Origin: Cyanobium sp. Aljojuca 7A6
GTDB lineage: Bacteria > Cyanobacteriota > Cyanobacteriia > PCC-6307 > Cyanobiaceae
Reading direction: 5' to 3'
Assembly (NCBI RefSeq): GCF_024346455.1
Contig: NZ_JAGQCY010000007.1
Location: 62,001-126,000 of the forward strand
DNA length: 64,000 nucleotides
Of the stretch, positions 9,580-18,985 are shown one piece after another (positions within the stretch are counted from its first letter, which is position 1; the number at the start of each line of letters is the position of its first letter). Under the pieces are notes generated by a model. It searched no databases. It was not told where the DNA came from and saw nothing but the letters and a program-made list of their open reading frames with translations. Both the position numbers and the translations under genes were made by a program.

Positions 9580-9663
9580 CGCTGCCGTCCGGCCTGTGAC
9601 CACCACCCGATCCTCCCGATGACTTCTGCCATCGTGCCTCCAGGGGAGTTCACCTTCAGCTGA

Positions 9664-10311
9664 ATGATCGTCGGATTCTGGATCGCCGCCACTGGCCTGG
9701 CCCTCGTGCTGTTCCTGACCATCCACCTGGGTGGCGTGGGGATGGCCCTGGTGAATCCGACGGGTTTCGAGCGCTACGCCACCTCCCTGCACCAGCAGGC
9801 CTGGCTCCCCTGGCTGGAGGTTGCTCTGCTGGCGGCCGGCCTGGGCCATCCCCTGCTGTCCCTGCACAGAGCCCGCGCCAACCGTCAGGCCCGGGGCCCG
9901 GCCGCCGGGCCGCTGCGCAGCCGCCGCCAGGGGCCGTCGGAGACGTTGGCGGCCCTGGCGGCCCAGCTGACCCCCTGGAGCGGATCGCTGCTGCTGCTTT
10001 TCCTGGCCCTGCACCTGGCCCAGTTGCGCTGGCAGCGGCCGGCGGACGGGGCTGAACTGGCTGGAGTGCTGGCCGTGTTGCAGGCGCCCTGGTGGCTGGC
10101 CCTCTACGCGGTTGCCGGGGCTGCGGCCGGCCTGCACCTGCTGCATGGCGCCGAGAGCGCAGTGCGCCGGCTGGGATGGCTGGAGCCCGCCAATGCGGCG
10201 GTCCTGCGCCTGGTTGGCCGGGGGCTGGCCCTGCTGCTGGGAGCGGGCTTCGCGCTGCTTCCCTTCGCCCTGGTGCTGCGGTCTGCAGGCCCGCTGCTGG
10301 CTGGCGGATGA
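9664..10311 (+). CDS. sdhC: succinate dehydrogenase cytochrome b subunit (SdhC-like membrane anchor)
   Basis: Five predicted membrane helices and His residues suited to haem ligation (H21, H62, H68, H117, H158, H161), as in the single-anchor dihaem b558 type of Bacillus. It would anchor SdhA and SdhB to the thylakoid or plasma membrane and pass electrons from succinate to quinone. The stop overlaps the sdhA start (ATGA), so the two are coupled. The sequence is divergent; assignment rests on topology plus position in front of sdhA. Confidence 0.8.
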   Translation: MIVGFWIAATGLALVLFLTIHLGGVGMALVNPTGFERYATSLHQQAWLPWLEVALLAAGLGHPLLSLHRARANRQARGPAAGPLRSRRQGPSETLAALAAQLTPWSGSLLLLFLALHLAQLRWQRPADGAELAGVLAVLQAPWWLALYAVAGAAAGLHLLHGAESAVRRLGWLEPANAAVLRLVGRGLALLLGAGFALLPFALVLRSAGPLLAGG

Positions 10312-12230
10312 GTCCCACCCCTCGCCTGGATCCGCGCCTGCCCGAAGGCCCCGTCGCCACCGCCTGGCAGCGTTGCCGCGAGAGCCTGCCGCTGATCAGC
10401 CCCAATCGCAAGCAGCGGCTGCGGATCCTGGTGGTGGGCAGCGGTCTGTCCGGAGCCGCCGCCGCCGCCAGCCTCGCCGAGCAGGGCTATCGGGTGCAGG
10501 TGCTCACCTACCACGACAGTCCGCGCCGGGCCCACTCGGTGGCGGCCCAGGGGGGCATCAACGCCGCCCGCAACTACGCCAACGATGGTGACAGCGTCGA
10601 GCGACTGTTCCGCGACACGGTGAAGGGCGGCGATTTCCGCGCCCGGGAAGCCGGCTGTCATCGGTTGGCCGAGATCAGCGGCGCGATCATCGACCAGTGC
10701 GTGGCCCAGGGGGTGCCGTTCGCGCGGGAGTACGGCGGCACCCTGGCCAACCGCAGCTTCGGCGGTGCCCTGGTGAGCCGCACCTTCTATGCCCGGGGCC
10801 AGACGGGGCAACAACTGCTCTATGGCGCTTACCAGGCGATGCTGCGCCAGGTGGCCGCCGGGCGGGTGGAGCTGCTCTGCCGCCGGGACATGCTCGACCT
10901 GATCGTCCATGACGGTGTGGCCCGGGGGGTGGTCTGCCGGCACCAGATCAGCGGCGCCCTGGAGGTGCTCAGTGCCGATGCGGTGCTGCTGGCCACCGGT
11001 GGCTATTCGAACGTCTTCTATCTCTCCACCAATGCCCTGAAGTCGAACGCCACCGCGATCTGGCAGGCCCATCGGCGTGGGGCCTGGTTCGCCAACCCCT
11101 GCTTCACCCAGATCCACCCCACCTGCATCCCCAGCGGTGAGGCCCACCAGAGCAAGCTCACCCTGATGAGCGAGAGCCTGCGTAACGACGGTCGGATCTG
11201 GCTGCCGCTGCGGCCGGGCGACGACCGGCCGCCGGCGACGATCCCGCAAGCGGAGCGGGATTACTTCCTCGAGCGCCAGTACCCCAGCTACGGCAATCTG
11301 GTGCCGCGGGATCTGGCCTCCCGGCGGGCCCGGGAGCTCTGTCTGGAGGGCCGGGGGGTTGGCCCCGGGGGCCGCTCCGTCTATCTCGACCTGGCCGAGG
11401 CCGTCGCCAGGGATGGCACAACGGCGATCGAGACGCGCTACGGAAACCTGCTGGAGATGTACGAGCGAATCACCGGCGAGGACCCCAGAACCACCCCCAT
11501 GCGGATCTATCCCGCCCCCCACTACACGATGGGCGGGCTGTGGGTCGACTACCACCTGATGAGCACGGTGCCGGGTCTGTTCGTGCTTGGGGAGGCCAAC
11601 TTCTCCGAGCACGGCGCCAACCGGCTGGGGGCCAGTGCCCTGATGCAGGCGCTGGCCGATGGCTACTTCATCGCCCCGGCGACGGTGACGGGCTGGCTGG
11701 CGGGACGTGCCGCGGGCACCCTGCCCGCCGACCACCCGGCCTGTTGCGAGGCGCTGGCGACGGTGGAGGCACGCATCGAAGCCCTGCGCCGCACGGGCGG
11801 CTCCCAGCCCGTGGATGTCTTCCACCGGAGGCTCGGCCACTTGATGATCGACGCCTGCGGCATCAGCCGCCAAGCCGATCGCCTGGCGGTGGCGCTTGGC
11901 GAGCTGGAGACGCTACGGCTCGGCTTCCTGGCGGAGGTCCGCATCCCAGGCGATGACAGCGTTCTTGACGCTGAACTGGCCAAGGCCCTGCGGCTGGAGG
12001 ATTTCTTCGGACTGGCGGATCTGATGCTGCGGGATGCCCTGGCGCGGCAGGAATCCTGCGGCGCCCATTTCCGCGAGGACCATCAGACTCCCTCCGGTGA
12101 AGCTCTGCGGGATGACGAACGCTTCGCCCACATCGCGGCCTGGGAGCACCGGCCTGGAGCCACGCCCGTGCGCCACAGCGAACCGCTGGTGTTCCAAACC
12201 GTTACGCCGGGACCGCGCAGCTACGGGTAA
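10308..12230 (+). CDS. sdhA: succinate dehydrogenase/fumarate reductase flavoprotein subunit
   Basis: Oxidises succinate to fumarate with covalent FAD. The dinucleotide fold [20 protein letters not shown] lies at 40-59, the FAD-attachment region [15 protein letters not shown] has H76, and [12 protein letters not shown] and [18 protein letters not shown] are further family motifs. The 640 residues match the B. subtilis/epsilon type that works with a single five-helix anchor. The start overlaps the sdhC stop. The 3' end overlaps the opposing GGDEF-EAL gene by 29 bases. The iron-sulfur partner SdhB is not directly downstream but beyond that gene. Confidence 0.95.
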   Translation: MSPTPRLDPRLPEGPVATAWQRCRESLPLISPNRKQRLRILVVGSGLSGAAAAASLAEQGYRVQVLTYHDSPRRAHSVAAQGGINAARNYANDGDSVERLFRDTVKGGDFRAREAGCHRLAEISGAIIDQCVAQGVPFAREYGGTLANRSFGGALVSRTFYARGQTGQQLLYGAYQAMLRQVAAGRVELLCRRDMLDLIVHDGVARGVVCRHQISGALEVLSADAVLLATGGYSNVFYLSTNALKSNATAIWQAHRRGAWFANPCFTQIHPTCIPSGEAHQSKLTLMSESLRNDGRIWLPLRPGDDRPPATIPQAERDYFLERQYPSYGNLVPRDLASRRARELCLEGRGVGPGGRSVYLDLAEAVARDGTTAIETRYGNLLEMYERITGEDPRTTPMRIYPAPHYTMGGLWVDYHLMSTVPGLFVLGEANFSEHGANRLGASALMQALADGYFIAPATVTGWLAGRAAGTLPADHPACCEALATVEARIEALRRTGGSQPVDVFHRRLGHLMIDACGISRQADRLAVALGELETLRLGFLAEVRIPGDDSVLDAELAKALRLEDFFGLADLMLRDALARQESCGAHFREDHQTPSGEALRDDERFAHIAAWEHRPGATPVRHSEPLVFQTVTPGPRSYG

Positions 12231-13965
12231 GCGGCTCGGGACGGCCGAAGAGATAGCCCTGACCCTGGGCGCAGCCCATGGCGAGCAGGCCTGCATGCTG
12301 CTCGGTGGTCTCGATGCCTTCGGCGATCAGGCCCAGACCCAGGTCGCGGGAGAGGCGAATCATCGCCTCGAGCACCACGGCTTTACGGTGATCGTGGAGA
12401 AAATCAGAGATGAAACTTCGATCCACCTTGATCGTGTCAATCGGTAGTCGCGCCAGCCAGGACATGCTCGAGTAGCCCGTGCCGAAGTCATCGAGATGCA
12501 CCTTCACGCCGGCTTCCCTTAATCGACGCAGCTCAGAAGTGGCCAGGTCGGGATGTTCGATCAGGATGCTTTCAGTCACCTCGATCACCGTCCAGGAGGG
12601 ATCCACACCGGAGCGTTCCGCCTGGCTGAGGAAGAAGTCGCTGAGGCCGCTTTCCTTCAGCTGCAGGGGACTGACGTTGATCGCCATGGTGACGTCCGAA
12701 CCCTCGGCGCGAAGTTGGCAAAGCCGCTTCAGGGCCTGGCTGATCACCCAGCGGCCGATCGGCAGGATCAGGGCCGTGCGTTCGGCGAGCGGGATGAATT
12801 CAGACGGGGTGGCAATCGGCGCGGCCACGGCACCGAGGCGCAACAGGGCCTCCATCCCCACCACCATGCGGTTGCCCAGCTCCACGATCGGCTGATAGGC
12901 CAGGAACATGGCCTCGTGCAGGAGGGCCCCCTCCAGCTGATGACGCAGGTGGATGTTCTTTCTGACCTTTTTGTCGATGGAGGAATGGTAGAAAGAGATG
13001 TGCTGATCGCCGTTGGTCTTGGCTTCGTACATGGCAAGATCAGCCCGCCGGATCAATTCATTAACGGAGATCTCCGGATCGTCCGAGATGGTGATGCCGA
13101 TGCTCATCGATGGGCGGATCGTATGATCTTCCACCGACCAAGTCTGGCCGACAGCGTCATTGAGGCGCATCGCCAGTTGCAGGGCATCGCCCTCATCAAA
13201 AATGCCCATCGTGAGAACCACGAATTCGTCGCCACCGAGGCGCGAAAGGATGTCTCCAAAACGCAAGGATCGCTGCAGTCGGCGGCCGATCTCGATCAGC
13301 AGGTCGTCGCCGATCTGATGCCCATGCAGATCGTTGATCTCCTTGAAGGAGTTGAGATCGCAGAACAGGATGCTGATCCGGCCGCCGTTCTCCCGCTGGG
13401 TCTTCAGGGCCGCACGGATGCTGACGTGCAGGGCGCGGCGATTGGGCAGGCCGGTGACTGGGCACTCCATCACTTTGGTGGCCAGGGCGAGGCGTTCCTG
13501 CTCGAGCGCCCGGTTCAGATTCTCGGTCTGCTGGCGGCGCCGCTCGATCCGTTCGGCCTCGACCCGCAGCTGCTCATAGGAGAGCAGGGCGCTGACGTCG
13601 CGGAAGCAGAAGATCAGGGGGCGGAGCCGCTCACTGCGGATGGGCTTCCACTCGATTTCGAGGGCGCGCAGCTCCTTGCGATGCAGGACCTTGGTGAACT
13701 GCCCTCCCTGGTCGTTGCCGGCCAGCACCTGCTCCGGGTTCAGCAGGGAGGCACCGTCACAGTCGCGGGGAAGCTGGTCGTAGATCGATTCGCCCAGCAG
13801 AGACGGAGGGGTCCGCGCCACCAGCTCCCCATAACTGGCGTTGCACCAGAGCACCCGCCCCTCGCAGCAGGTGATCGCCAGGGCGTCGCTGATGGTGCCC
13901 AGAGCCGCCTCAAGCCGTCCCATCGACCGGCGCAGTTCCACCACCAGCTTGCGTTGGTCGTTCAC
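12202..13965 (-). CDS. PAS-GGDEF-EAL cyclic-di-GMP signalling protein
   Basis: Predicted soluble c-di-GMP enzyme of about 587 residues. A PAS-like sensor occupies about 20-125 and a short coiled coil about 130-165. The GGDEF domain has an intact GGDEF at 244-248 and an RFGD inhibitory site five residues before it. The EAL domain has MEALLRL at 371-377, [14 protein letters not shown] and EGIET, so both synthase and phosphodiesterase motifs look intact. The GTG start at 13965 precedes a helix opening the PAS region. An ATG at 14085 is possible but would run through the AT-rich palindrome at 14004-14029. It lies between sdhA and sdhB on the opposite strand. Confidence 0.9.
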   Translation of the reverse strand: MNDQRKLVVELRRSMGRLEAALGTISDALAITCCEGRVLWCNASYGELVARTPPSLLGESIYDQLPRDCDGASLLNPEQVLAGNDQGGQFTKVLHRKELRALEIEWKPIRSERLRPLIFCFRDVSALLSYEQLRVEAERIERRRQQTENLNRALEQERLALATKVMECPVTGLPNRRALHVSIRAALKTQRENGGRISILFCDLNSFKEINDLHGHQIGDDLLIEIGRRLQRSLRFGDILSRLGGDEFVVLTMGIFDEGDALQLAMRLNDAVGQTWSVEDHTIRPSMSIGITISDDPEISVNELIRRADLAMYEAKTNGDQHISFYHSSIDKKVRKNIHLRHQLEGALLHEAMFLAYQPIVELGNRMVVGMEALLRLGAVAAPIATPSEFIPLAERTALILPIGRWVISQALKRLCQLRAEGSDVTMAINVSPLQLKESGLSDFFLSQAERSGVDPSWTVIEVTESILIEHPDLATSELRRLREAGVKVHLDDFGTGYSSMSWLARLPIDTIKVDRSFISDFLHDHRKAVVLEAMIRLSRDLGLGLIAEGIETTEQHAGLLAMGCAQGQGYLFGRPEPLTRSCAVPA

Positions 13966-14003
13966 GCGGCGGCAGGGACCCGGGCGGGCATGGGGTCGGA
14001 CAC

Positions 14004-14029
14004 CAATACTGAAAATTAACTGAGTATTG
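14004..14029. promoter_or_regulatory. AT-rich inverted repeat between the GGDEF-EAL gene and sdhB
   Basis: The 207-bp divergent spacer holds a perfect 7-bp inverted repeat, CAATACT and AGTATTG, separated by 12 AT-rich bases. It is the most AT-rich spot for several kilobases and could be a regulator operator or part of overlapping promoters for the two divergent genes. It sits 39 bases upstream of the GTG start of the GGDEF-EAL gene and 144 bases upstream of sdhB. Binding protein unknown. Confidence 0.4.
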
Positions 14030-14172
14030 CATCTTTCCCTCGCCGCCTGGCCCGGTACCGCGGCGATGACGTGGAACGACAACATCTCTGCCCCTGGAGC
14101 GGCAGAATCGGCCCGTGAGCTTGGCGCCTTCCAGGCCCCGCCAACGGCGACGCCCATGCCAAGGCTGTTCCG

Positions 14173-14916
14173 ATGACCACCGTTTCGCTCACCCTGAGAA
14201 TCTGGCGCCAGGCCGGTTCCGCCAAGCCCGGTGGTTTTGAAGTTCATCGGTTGGACGCGGTCTCCACCGACCTCTCCCTGTTGGAGGCGCTCGACCTGCT
14301 GAACGAACGGCTGATCGCTGCCGGGGAGCGCCCGGTGGGGTTCGAGCACGATTGCCGCGAGGGCATCTGCGGGTCCTGCGGCTTTCTCGTCAATGGCCAG
14401 GCCCAGGGCCCCCAGCGGGCCACCAGCGTCTGCCAGCTCTACCTGCGTCAGTTCCTCGATGGCGCGGTGCTGACGCTGGAACCCTTCCGCGCCCGGGCCT
14501 TTCCCGTGTTGCAGGATCTGGCCGTGGATCGCTCCGCCTTCGACCGGATCATCACCGCCGGCGGGTACTGCTCGATCAACACCGGCAGTGCGCCGGAAGC
14601 GAACACCCTGCTGGTCGGCCGCGAGCAGGCGGCCATGGCCTTCGACGCGGCCACCTGCATCGGCTGCGGCGCCTGTGTGGCCAGTTGCCGCAACGCCTCA
14701 GCCAGCCTCTTTGTGGCGGCCAAGCTGGCCCATCTGGGCCAGTTGCCCCAGGGCCAGCCGGAGCGGCAGCAGCGGGCCCGGGCGTTGCAGGCGCAGATGG
14801 TCAACGAAGGCTTCGGCAGCTGCAGCAGCCACCTGGAATGTGAGGCCGTCTGCCCCCAGCAGATCTCCGCCGACTGGATCAGCTGGATGCACCGCGAATC
14901 CTGGCGGCGACCCTGA
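14173..14916 (+). CDS. sdhB: succinate dehydrogenase/fumarate reductase iron-sulfur subunit
   Basis: Carries electrons from SdhA flavin to the membrane anchor. A [2Fe-2S] site is made by C61, C66, C69 and C87 (CREGICGSCG). The C-terminal ferredoxin domain has C162, C165, C168, C172 (CIGCGACVASC) and C217, C223, C227 for the other clusters. Length 247 residues, matching the B. subtilis-type SdhB. It is separated from sdhCA by an opposing gene, so it needs its own promoter. Its stop is four bases from the converging ackA stop. Confidence 0.95.
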   Translation: MTTVSLTLRIWRQAGSAKPGGFEVHRLDAVSTDLSLLEALDLLNERLIAAGERPVGFEHDCREGICGSCGFLVNGQAQGPQRATSVCQLYLRQFLDGAVLTLEPFRARAFPVLQDLAVDRSAFDRIITAGGYCSINTGSAPEANTLLVGREQAAMAFDAATCIGCGACVASCRNASASLFVAAKLAHLGQLPQGQPERQQRARALQAQMVNEGFGSCSSHLECEAVCPQQISADWISWMHRESWRRP

Positions 14917-14920
14917 GGCT

Positions 14921-16024
14921 TCAGGCGCTCGCAGCACCGCAGTGACGGGCGATCACCCCCTCCTCATCGGCGGGGACCTGCAGCAGTTCGAACGGCCCCA
15001 GCCAGGCGAGCTCCGCCTCCAACTCCTGCTTCAGCGTCCCATCGTGTTCGCCGATGCCCCCGGTGAGGGCCACCACGTCGACCCCCCCCAGGCTGGCGGC
15101 CATGGCCCCGATCCCCTGCAGCAGCTGGTGGCGGAACACCGCGATGGCGAGCTGGGCCCCGCCATGGCCGTCGGCGGCGGCCTGGCGGAGGTCCTTCATG
15201 CTCGGACTCAGCTCCGAGAGGCCGAGCAGCCCGCTCTCCTGCTGCAGGTCGTGGGCCAGCTCCTCCACCGTGGCCCCCCGGCGCAGCTGGTGCAGCAACA
15301 GACCCGGATCCACCGAACCGCTGCGGGTGGCCATCACCAGGCCCTCCAGGGGGGTGTAGCCCATCGTGGTGGCGATGCTGCGCCCCCCGCGGATGGCACA
15401 GAGGGAGCAGCCGGCTCCGAGGTGGCAGCTGATCAGCCTCAGGTCTTCGTCGCCTGGGCCATCGGCGCGGCGGCGGGCCACGCTTTCGGCCACGTGCTGA
15501 TGGTTGAGGCCGTGGAAGCCGAAACGGCGCAGGCCCTCGGCGCGCCAGCGGGCCGGGACCGCGTAGGTGCGGGCCTCCGGTGGCAGGGTGCCGTGGAAGG
15601 CCGTGTCGAAGCAGGCCCATTGCTCGATCGCGGGCTTCCAGCGGGTCAGCCAGCGCATCACCCGCAGGGCCGGACCGTTGTGCAACGGGGCAAGGGGCAC
15701 CAGCCCCTCCAGCACCTCCAGCACCTCCGCATCCAGCCGGACCGGGGCCGTGAAGCGCTCGCCACCATGGACCACCCGATGGCCGGCGCGGATCAGACCA
15801 TCCCCCCAGGCCGAAAGGGCCTCAGGCAGCCAGGCGTCCAGCACCGCCTCCAGGCGCGCCTCGGGGGCTGTCCCCTCTGCGGTGCCGATGCTCCAGTTGC
15901 GCTGGTCCCTCCAGAGGCAGTCCCCTGAGCGGGTGTGCACGGAGACCTTGAGGCTGGAACTGCCGGCATTCAGCACCAGTACTTCCCCGGCCTCCGGGGG
16001 CGTCGCTGTGGACGGTGATGTCAT
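14921..16024 (-). CDS. ackA: acetate kinase
   Basis: Converts acetyl phosphate and ADP to acetate and ATP. The N-terminal [15 protein letters not shown], a His-containing GHRVVHGG near residue 100, FDTAFH near 140, FHGLNHQHV near 170 and [12 protein letters not shown] near 200 are the family motifs. TGGIGEHD near 325 closes the active site. The 367 residues are slightly short of the usual 400. The ATG overlaps the phosphoketolase stop (ATGA), so the enzyme making acetyl phosphate and the one consuming it are translationally coupled. No phosphotransacetylase gene is present or needed for this step. Confidence 0.95.
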   Translation of the reverse strand: MTSPSTATPPEAGEVLVLNAGSSSLKVSVHTRSGDCLWRDQRNWSIGTAEGTAPEARLEAVLDAWLPEALSAWGDGLIRAGHRVVHGGERFTAPVRLDAEVLEVLEGLVPLAPLHNGPALRVMRWLTRWKPAIEQWACFDTAFHGTLPPEARTYAVPARWRAEGLRRFGFHGLNHQHVAESVARRRADGPGDEDLRLISCHLGAGCSLCAIRGGRSIATTMGYTPLEGLVMATRSGSVDPGLLLHQLRRGATVEELAHDLQQESGLLGLSELSPSMKDLRQAAADGHGGAQLAIAVFRHQLLQGIGAMAASLGGVDVVALTGGIGEHDGTLKQELEAELAWLGPFELLQVPADEEGVIARHCGAASA

Positions 16025-18453
16025 CCCTGCCCGGCGATCGGCAGTGTCCAGCGCCAGTCGGTCACTTCCGGGGCATCCTTGCCGTGGGTATGGGCATAGG
16101 CCCGGTGGGACAGGATCGCATCCTGCATCCGCTCCTTGACGTGGGCGGCGCGGGAGCGCAGGAAGGGCACCCGATTGACCACGTCAATCACGAGATTGAA
16201 GCGGTCGATCTGGTTGTTCATCGCCAGTTCGAGCGGCGTGTTGATGTTGCCCTTCTCTTTGTACCCACGCACGTGGATGTTGGCGTGGTTGGTGCGGCGG
16301 TAGGTGAGGCGGTGGATCAGCCAGGGATAGCCGTGGAAGTTGAAGATCACCGGCCGATCGGTGGTGAACAGGGTGTCGAAATCCCGGTCGCTCAGGCCGT
16401 GGGGATGTTCGTTCGGCTCGGTGAGGGCGAACAGCTTCACCACATTGATCACCCGGATCCGCAGACTCGGGATCTCCCGGTGCAGGATCTCCACCGCCGC
16501 CAGCGTCTCCTTGGTGGGGATGTCACCGGCGCAGGCCATCACCACATCCGGTTCATCCGGCTCGGTGCCGCAGTCGTCGTTGCTGGCCCAGCCGACGATG
16601 CTGATGCCCTTGGCCACGTGGCGCCTGGCCTGCTCCAGGGTGAAGTACTGGAGGTGCTTCTGTTTGTCGGAGACGATGATGTTGCAGACGTTGGTTTCCT
16701 GCAGGGCCTCCTCCGCCACCGCCAGCAGGCAGTTGGCATCGGCCGGCAGATACACCCGCACCACATCGCCGCTCTTGTTGCCGGCCAGGTCGATGAAGCC
16801 GGGATCCTGGTGGGTGAAGCCGTTGTGGTCCTGTCGCCACACCGTGGACGAGATCAGGCAGTTCCAGGCGCCGATCGGGGCCCGCCAGGGGGCGTGCAGG
16901 AGGCAGGATTCCAGCCACTTGGCGTGCTGGTTGAACATCGAGGCGATCACATGGGCGAAGGCCTCATAGGTGTGGAAAAAGCCGTAGCGGCCGGTGAGCA
17001 GGTAGCCCTCCATCATGCCCACCAGGGTGTGCTCGCTGAGCATCTCCACCACCCGGCCGCTGCGGGCCAGCTCGCTGCCGTTGAGGTCCTCCGGCAGGAA
17101 CTCCTCCATCCATACCTTCTTGCTCACTTCATAGATCGCCTGCAGGCGGTTGGAGGCGGTTTCATCGGGGCCGAACACCCGCATCGAGTAGGGATTCGCC
17201 TGGATGATGTCGCGGAGCAGTTCGCCCAGGGGGTAGGTGTTCTCCTCCTCGGAGGCACCCGGTGCCACCACCTCCACCGCGTAGTCCTCCAGGGGTGGGA
17301 ACTGCAGCTTGCGGCGCAGCAGGCCGCCGTTGGCGTGGGGGTTGGAGCCCATCCGCCGGTTCCCCTGAGGCGACAGCGCCTGCAGTTCGGGCAGCAGGCT
17401 GCCGTTCTCGTCGAACAGCTCTTCGGGCCGGTAGCTCCTGAGCCACTGCTCCAGCAGCTGCAGCTGTTCGGGATCGGTGTTCGGGGCGGCCAGGGGCACC
17501 TGGTGGGCCCGCCAGAAGCCCTCCAGCTTCTTGCCGTGCAGGGAGGCCGGTCCGGTCCAGCCCTTGGGCGAGCGCAGCACGATCATCGGCCAGGCGGGGC
17601 GGACGGCCTCGCCGCTGGCGCGGGCCTCGGCGCGGATCTCCAGGATCCGCCCGATGGCCTGGTCCATGGCGGCGGCCATGGCCTGGTGCATCGCCATCGG
17701 CTCATGGCCTTCGACGAAGATCGGCTCCCAGCCGTTGCCGCGCATCAGGCTGGCCAGCTCGTCGCGGGGGATGCGGGCCAGCAGGGTGGGGTTGGCGATC
17801 TTGTAGCCGTTGAGGTGCAGCACGGGCAGCACCGCCCCGTCCCCGATCGGGTTGAGGAACTTGTTGATGTGCCAGGAGGTGGCCAGGGGGCCGGTCTCGG
17901 CTTCTCCATCCCCCACGCAGGCCAGGGCGATCAGGTTGGGGTTGTCGAACACCGCTCCGCAGGCGTGCGAGAGCACGTAGCCCAGCTCGCCCCCCTCGTG
18001 GATCGACCCGGGGGTTTCCGGGGTGCAGTGACTGCCGATGTGGCCGGGGAAGGAGAACTGCTTGAAGAAGCGCCGCATCCCTTCGGCGTCCTGGCTCTTG
18101 TCGGGGTAGACCTCGCTGTAGCTGCCGTCGAGGTAGGTGGGGCCGAGCACTCCGGGGGCGCCGTGACCGGGCCCGGAGAGGTAGATCATGTCGAGGTCAT
18201 GGCGCCGGATCACCCGGTTGGCATGGGCCCAGATGAAGGCCTGGCCGGGAGAGGAGCCCCAGTGGCCCAGCAGCCGCGCCTTGACGTGATCATGCTGCAG
18301 GGGTTCGGCCAGCAGCGGGTTGGCGCGCAGGTAGATCATCCCGACGGCCAGGTAGTTGGCGGCGCGCCACCAGGCATCGATCAGGGACAGTTCCTGGGAG
18401 GGATCCGGTGTCGAGGCGTGGGTCTCGAAGGGGGCCATCATCGAAGCGGACAT
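16021..18453 (-). CDS. xfp: xylulose-5-phosphate/fructose-6-phosphate phosphoketolase
   Basis: TPP enzyme splitting xylulose 5-phosphate or fructose 6-phosphate into acetyl phosphate plus a triose or erythrose phosphate. Motifs include [40 protein letters not shown], the TPP segment [17 protein letters not shown], and [17 protein letters not shown]. About 810 residues, normal for the family. The ATG at 18453 has AGGTGA ten bases upstream; an in-frame TTG at 18468 is less likely. Coupled to ackA. In cyanobacteria phosphoketolase gives acetate and ATP in the dark or a carbon-saving route in the light. Confidence 0.97.
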   Translation of the reverse strand: MSASMMAPFETHASTPDPSQELSLIDAWWRAANYLAVGMIYLRANPLLAEPLQHDHVKARLLGHWGSSPGQAFIWAHANRVIRRHDLDMIYLSGPGHGAPGVLGPTYLDGSYSEVYPDKSQDAEGMRRFFKQFSFPGHIGSHCTPETPGSIHEGGELGYVLSHACGAVFDNPNLIALACVGDGEAETGPLATSWHINKFLNPIGDGAVLPVLHLNGYKIANPTLLARIPRDELASLMRGNGWEPIFVEGHEPMAMHQAMAAAMDQAIGRILEIRAEARASGEAVRPAWPMIVLRSPKGWTGPASLHGKKLEGFWRAHQVPLAAPNTDPEQLQLLEQWLRSYRPEELFDENGSLLPELQALSPQGNRRMGSNPHANGGLLRRKLQFPPLEDYAVEVVAPGASEEENTYPLGELLRDIIQANPYSMRVFGPDETASNRLQAIYEVSKKVWMEEFLPEDLNGSELARSGRVVEMLSEHTLVGMMEGYLLTGRYGFFHTYEAFAHVIASMFNQHAKWLESCLLHAPWRAPIGAWNCLISSTVWRQDHNGFTHQDPGFIDLAGNKSGDVVRVYLPADANCLLAVAEEALQETNVCNIIVSDKQKHLQYFTLEQARRHVAKGISIVGWASNDDCGTEPDEPDVVMACAGDIPTKETLAAVEILHREIPSLRIRVINVVKLFALTEPNEHPHGLSDRDFDTLFTTDRPVIFNFHGYPWLIHRLTYRRTNHANIHVRGYKEKGNINTPLELAMNNQIDRFNLVIDVVNRVPFLRSRAAHVKERMQDAILSHRAYAHTHGKDAPEVTDWRWTLPIAGQG

Positions 18454-18599
18454 CACCGTCACCTGCAAAGGCTTGTAAGAAAGACTCTCGCCCGGCGGAG
18501 TTAAAGGGGCGGTAAGTTTTCAACTCTCCAGTGCCGATGTCAGGGATTCGACATGCGCGGTGGAGGGGGCCTTGGGCGTCGTGCACACCTGCGCCGTCC

Positions 18600-18782
18600 T
18601 CAGGCGGCCAGCGGTGGCCTGGCGGAGCGCGCCTGGGCTGCCAGCAGGGTTGCCTCCTGACGTGCATCCAGCAGCGCGTGAACCTTGCGTTGATGGCGAT
18701 CCCTGTAGAGGAAGGTGTTGACGCCTTCGGGAAGGACGCTGAAGCGGCGAATCGAACCGTCACGCAGAAGAAACAGTGGCAT
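18600..18782 (-). CDS. small hypothetical protein, 60 aa
   Basis: A short frame in the 530-bp space between xfp and the amylase. The product is a basic, soluble peptide with MPLFLLRDGSIRRFSVLP at the start and alternating charged and hydrophobic residues that look like a beta-strand followed by helices. There is no clear Shine-Dalgarno sequence. No family recognised. Reality is uncertain; composition is more protein-like than in the other frames of this gap. The rest of the gap (18454-18599 and 18783-18985) shows no other gene. Confidence 0.4.
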   Translation of the reverse strand: MPLFLLRDGSIRRFSVLPEGVNTFLYRDRHQRKVHALLDARQEATLLAAQARSARPPLAA

Positions 18783-18985
18783 GGATCATCTGGGGAGCCA
18801 GCCCCATGACGCCATGCTGCTCGGGTCATGTCGAGGGCTGTGGGCGGGAGCATCAGCCCTGGTGATGGTTGGTGCCAGATGCCGGGATCCGCCCCCCGCA
18901 TCGGAGTGGTGCCCTGCCGCTCTTAACCCCCTGATCTCCCGCGGGCAGCAAGCTGGGGCCCTTACGCCGAGAGCGCGGTCCCGTC

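Noticed and set aside
10104-11873. 589-codon minus-strand frame opposite sdhA
   Set aside because: Antisense shadow of SdhA, low-complexity composition and no family features.
12553-14019. 488-codon plus-strand frame opposite the GGDEF-EAL gene
   Set aside because: Shadow frame; the minus-strand frame has all catalytic motifs.
16015-18504. 829-codon open frame on the plus strand opposite phosphoketolase
   Set aside because: Antisense of a clear enzyme gene. High GC keeps stops rare in the complementary frame; the product is His/Gly/Gln-rich with no motif.
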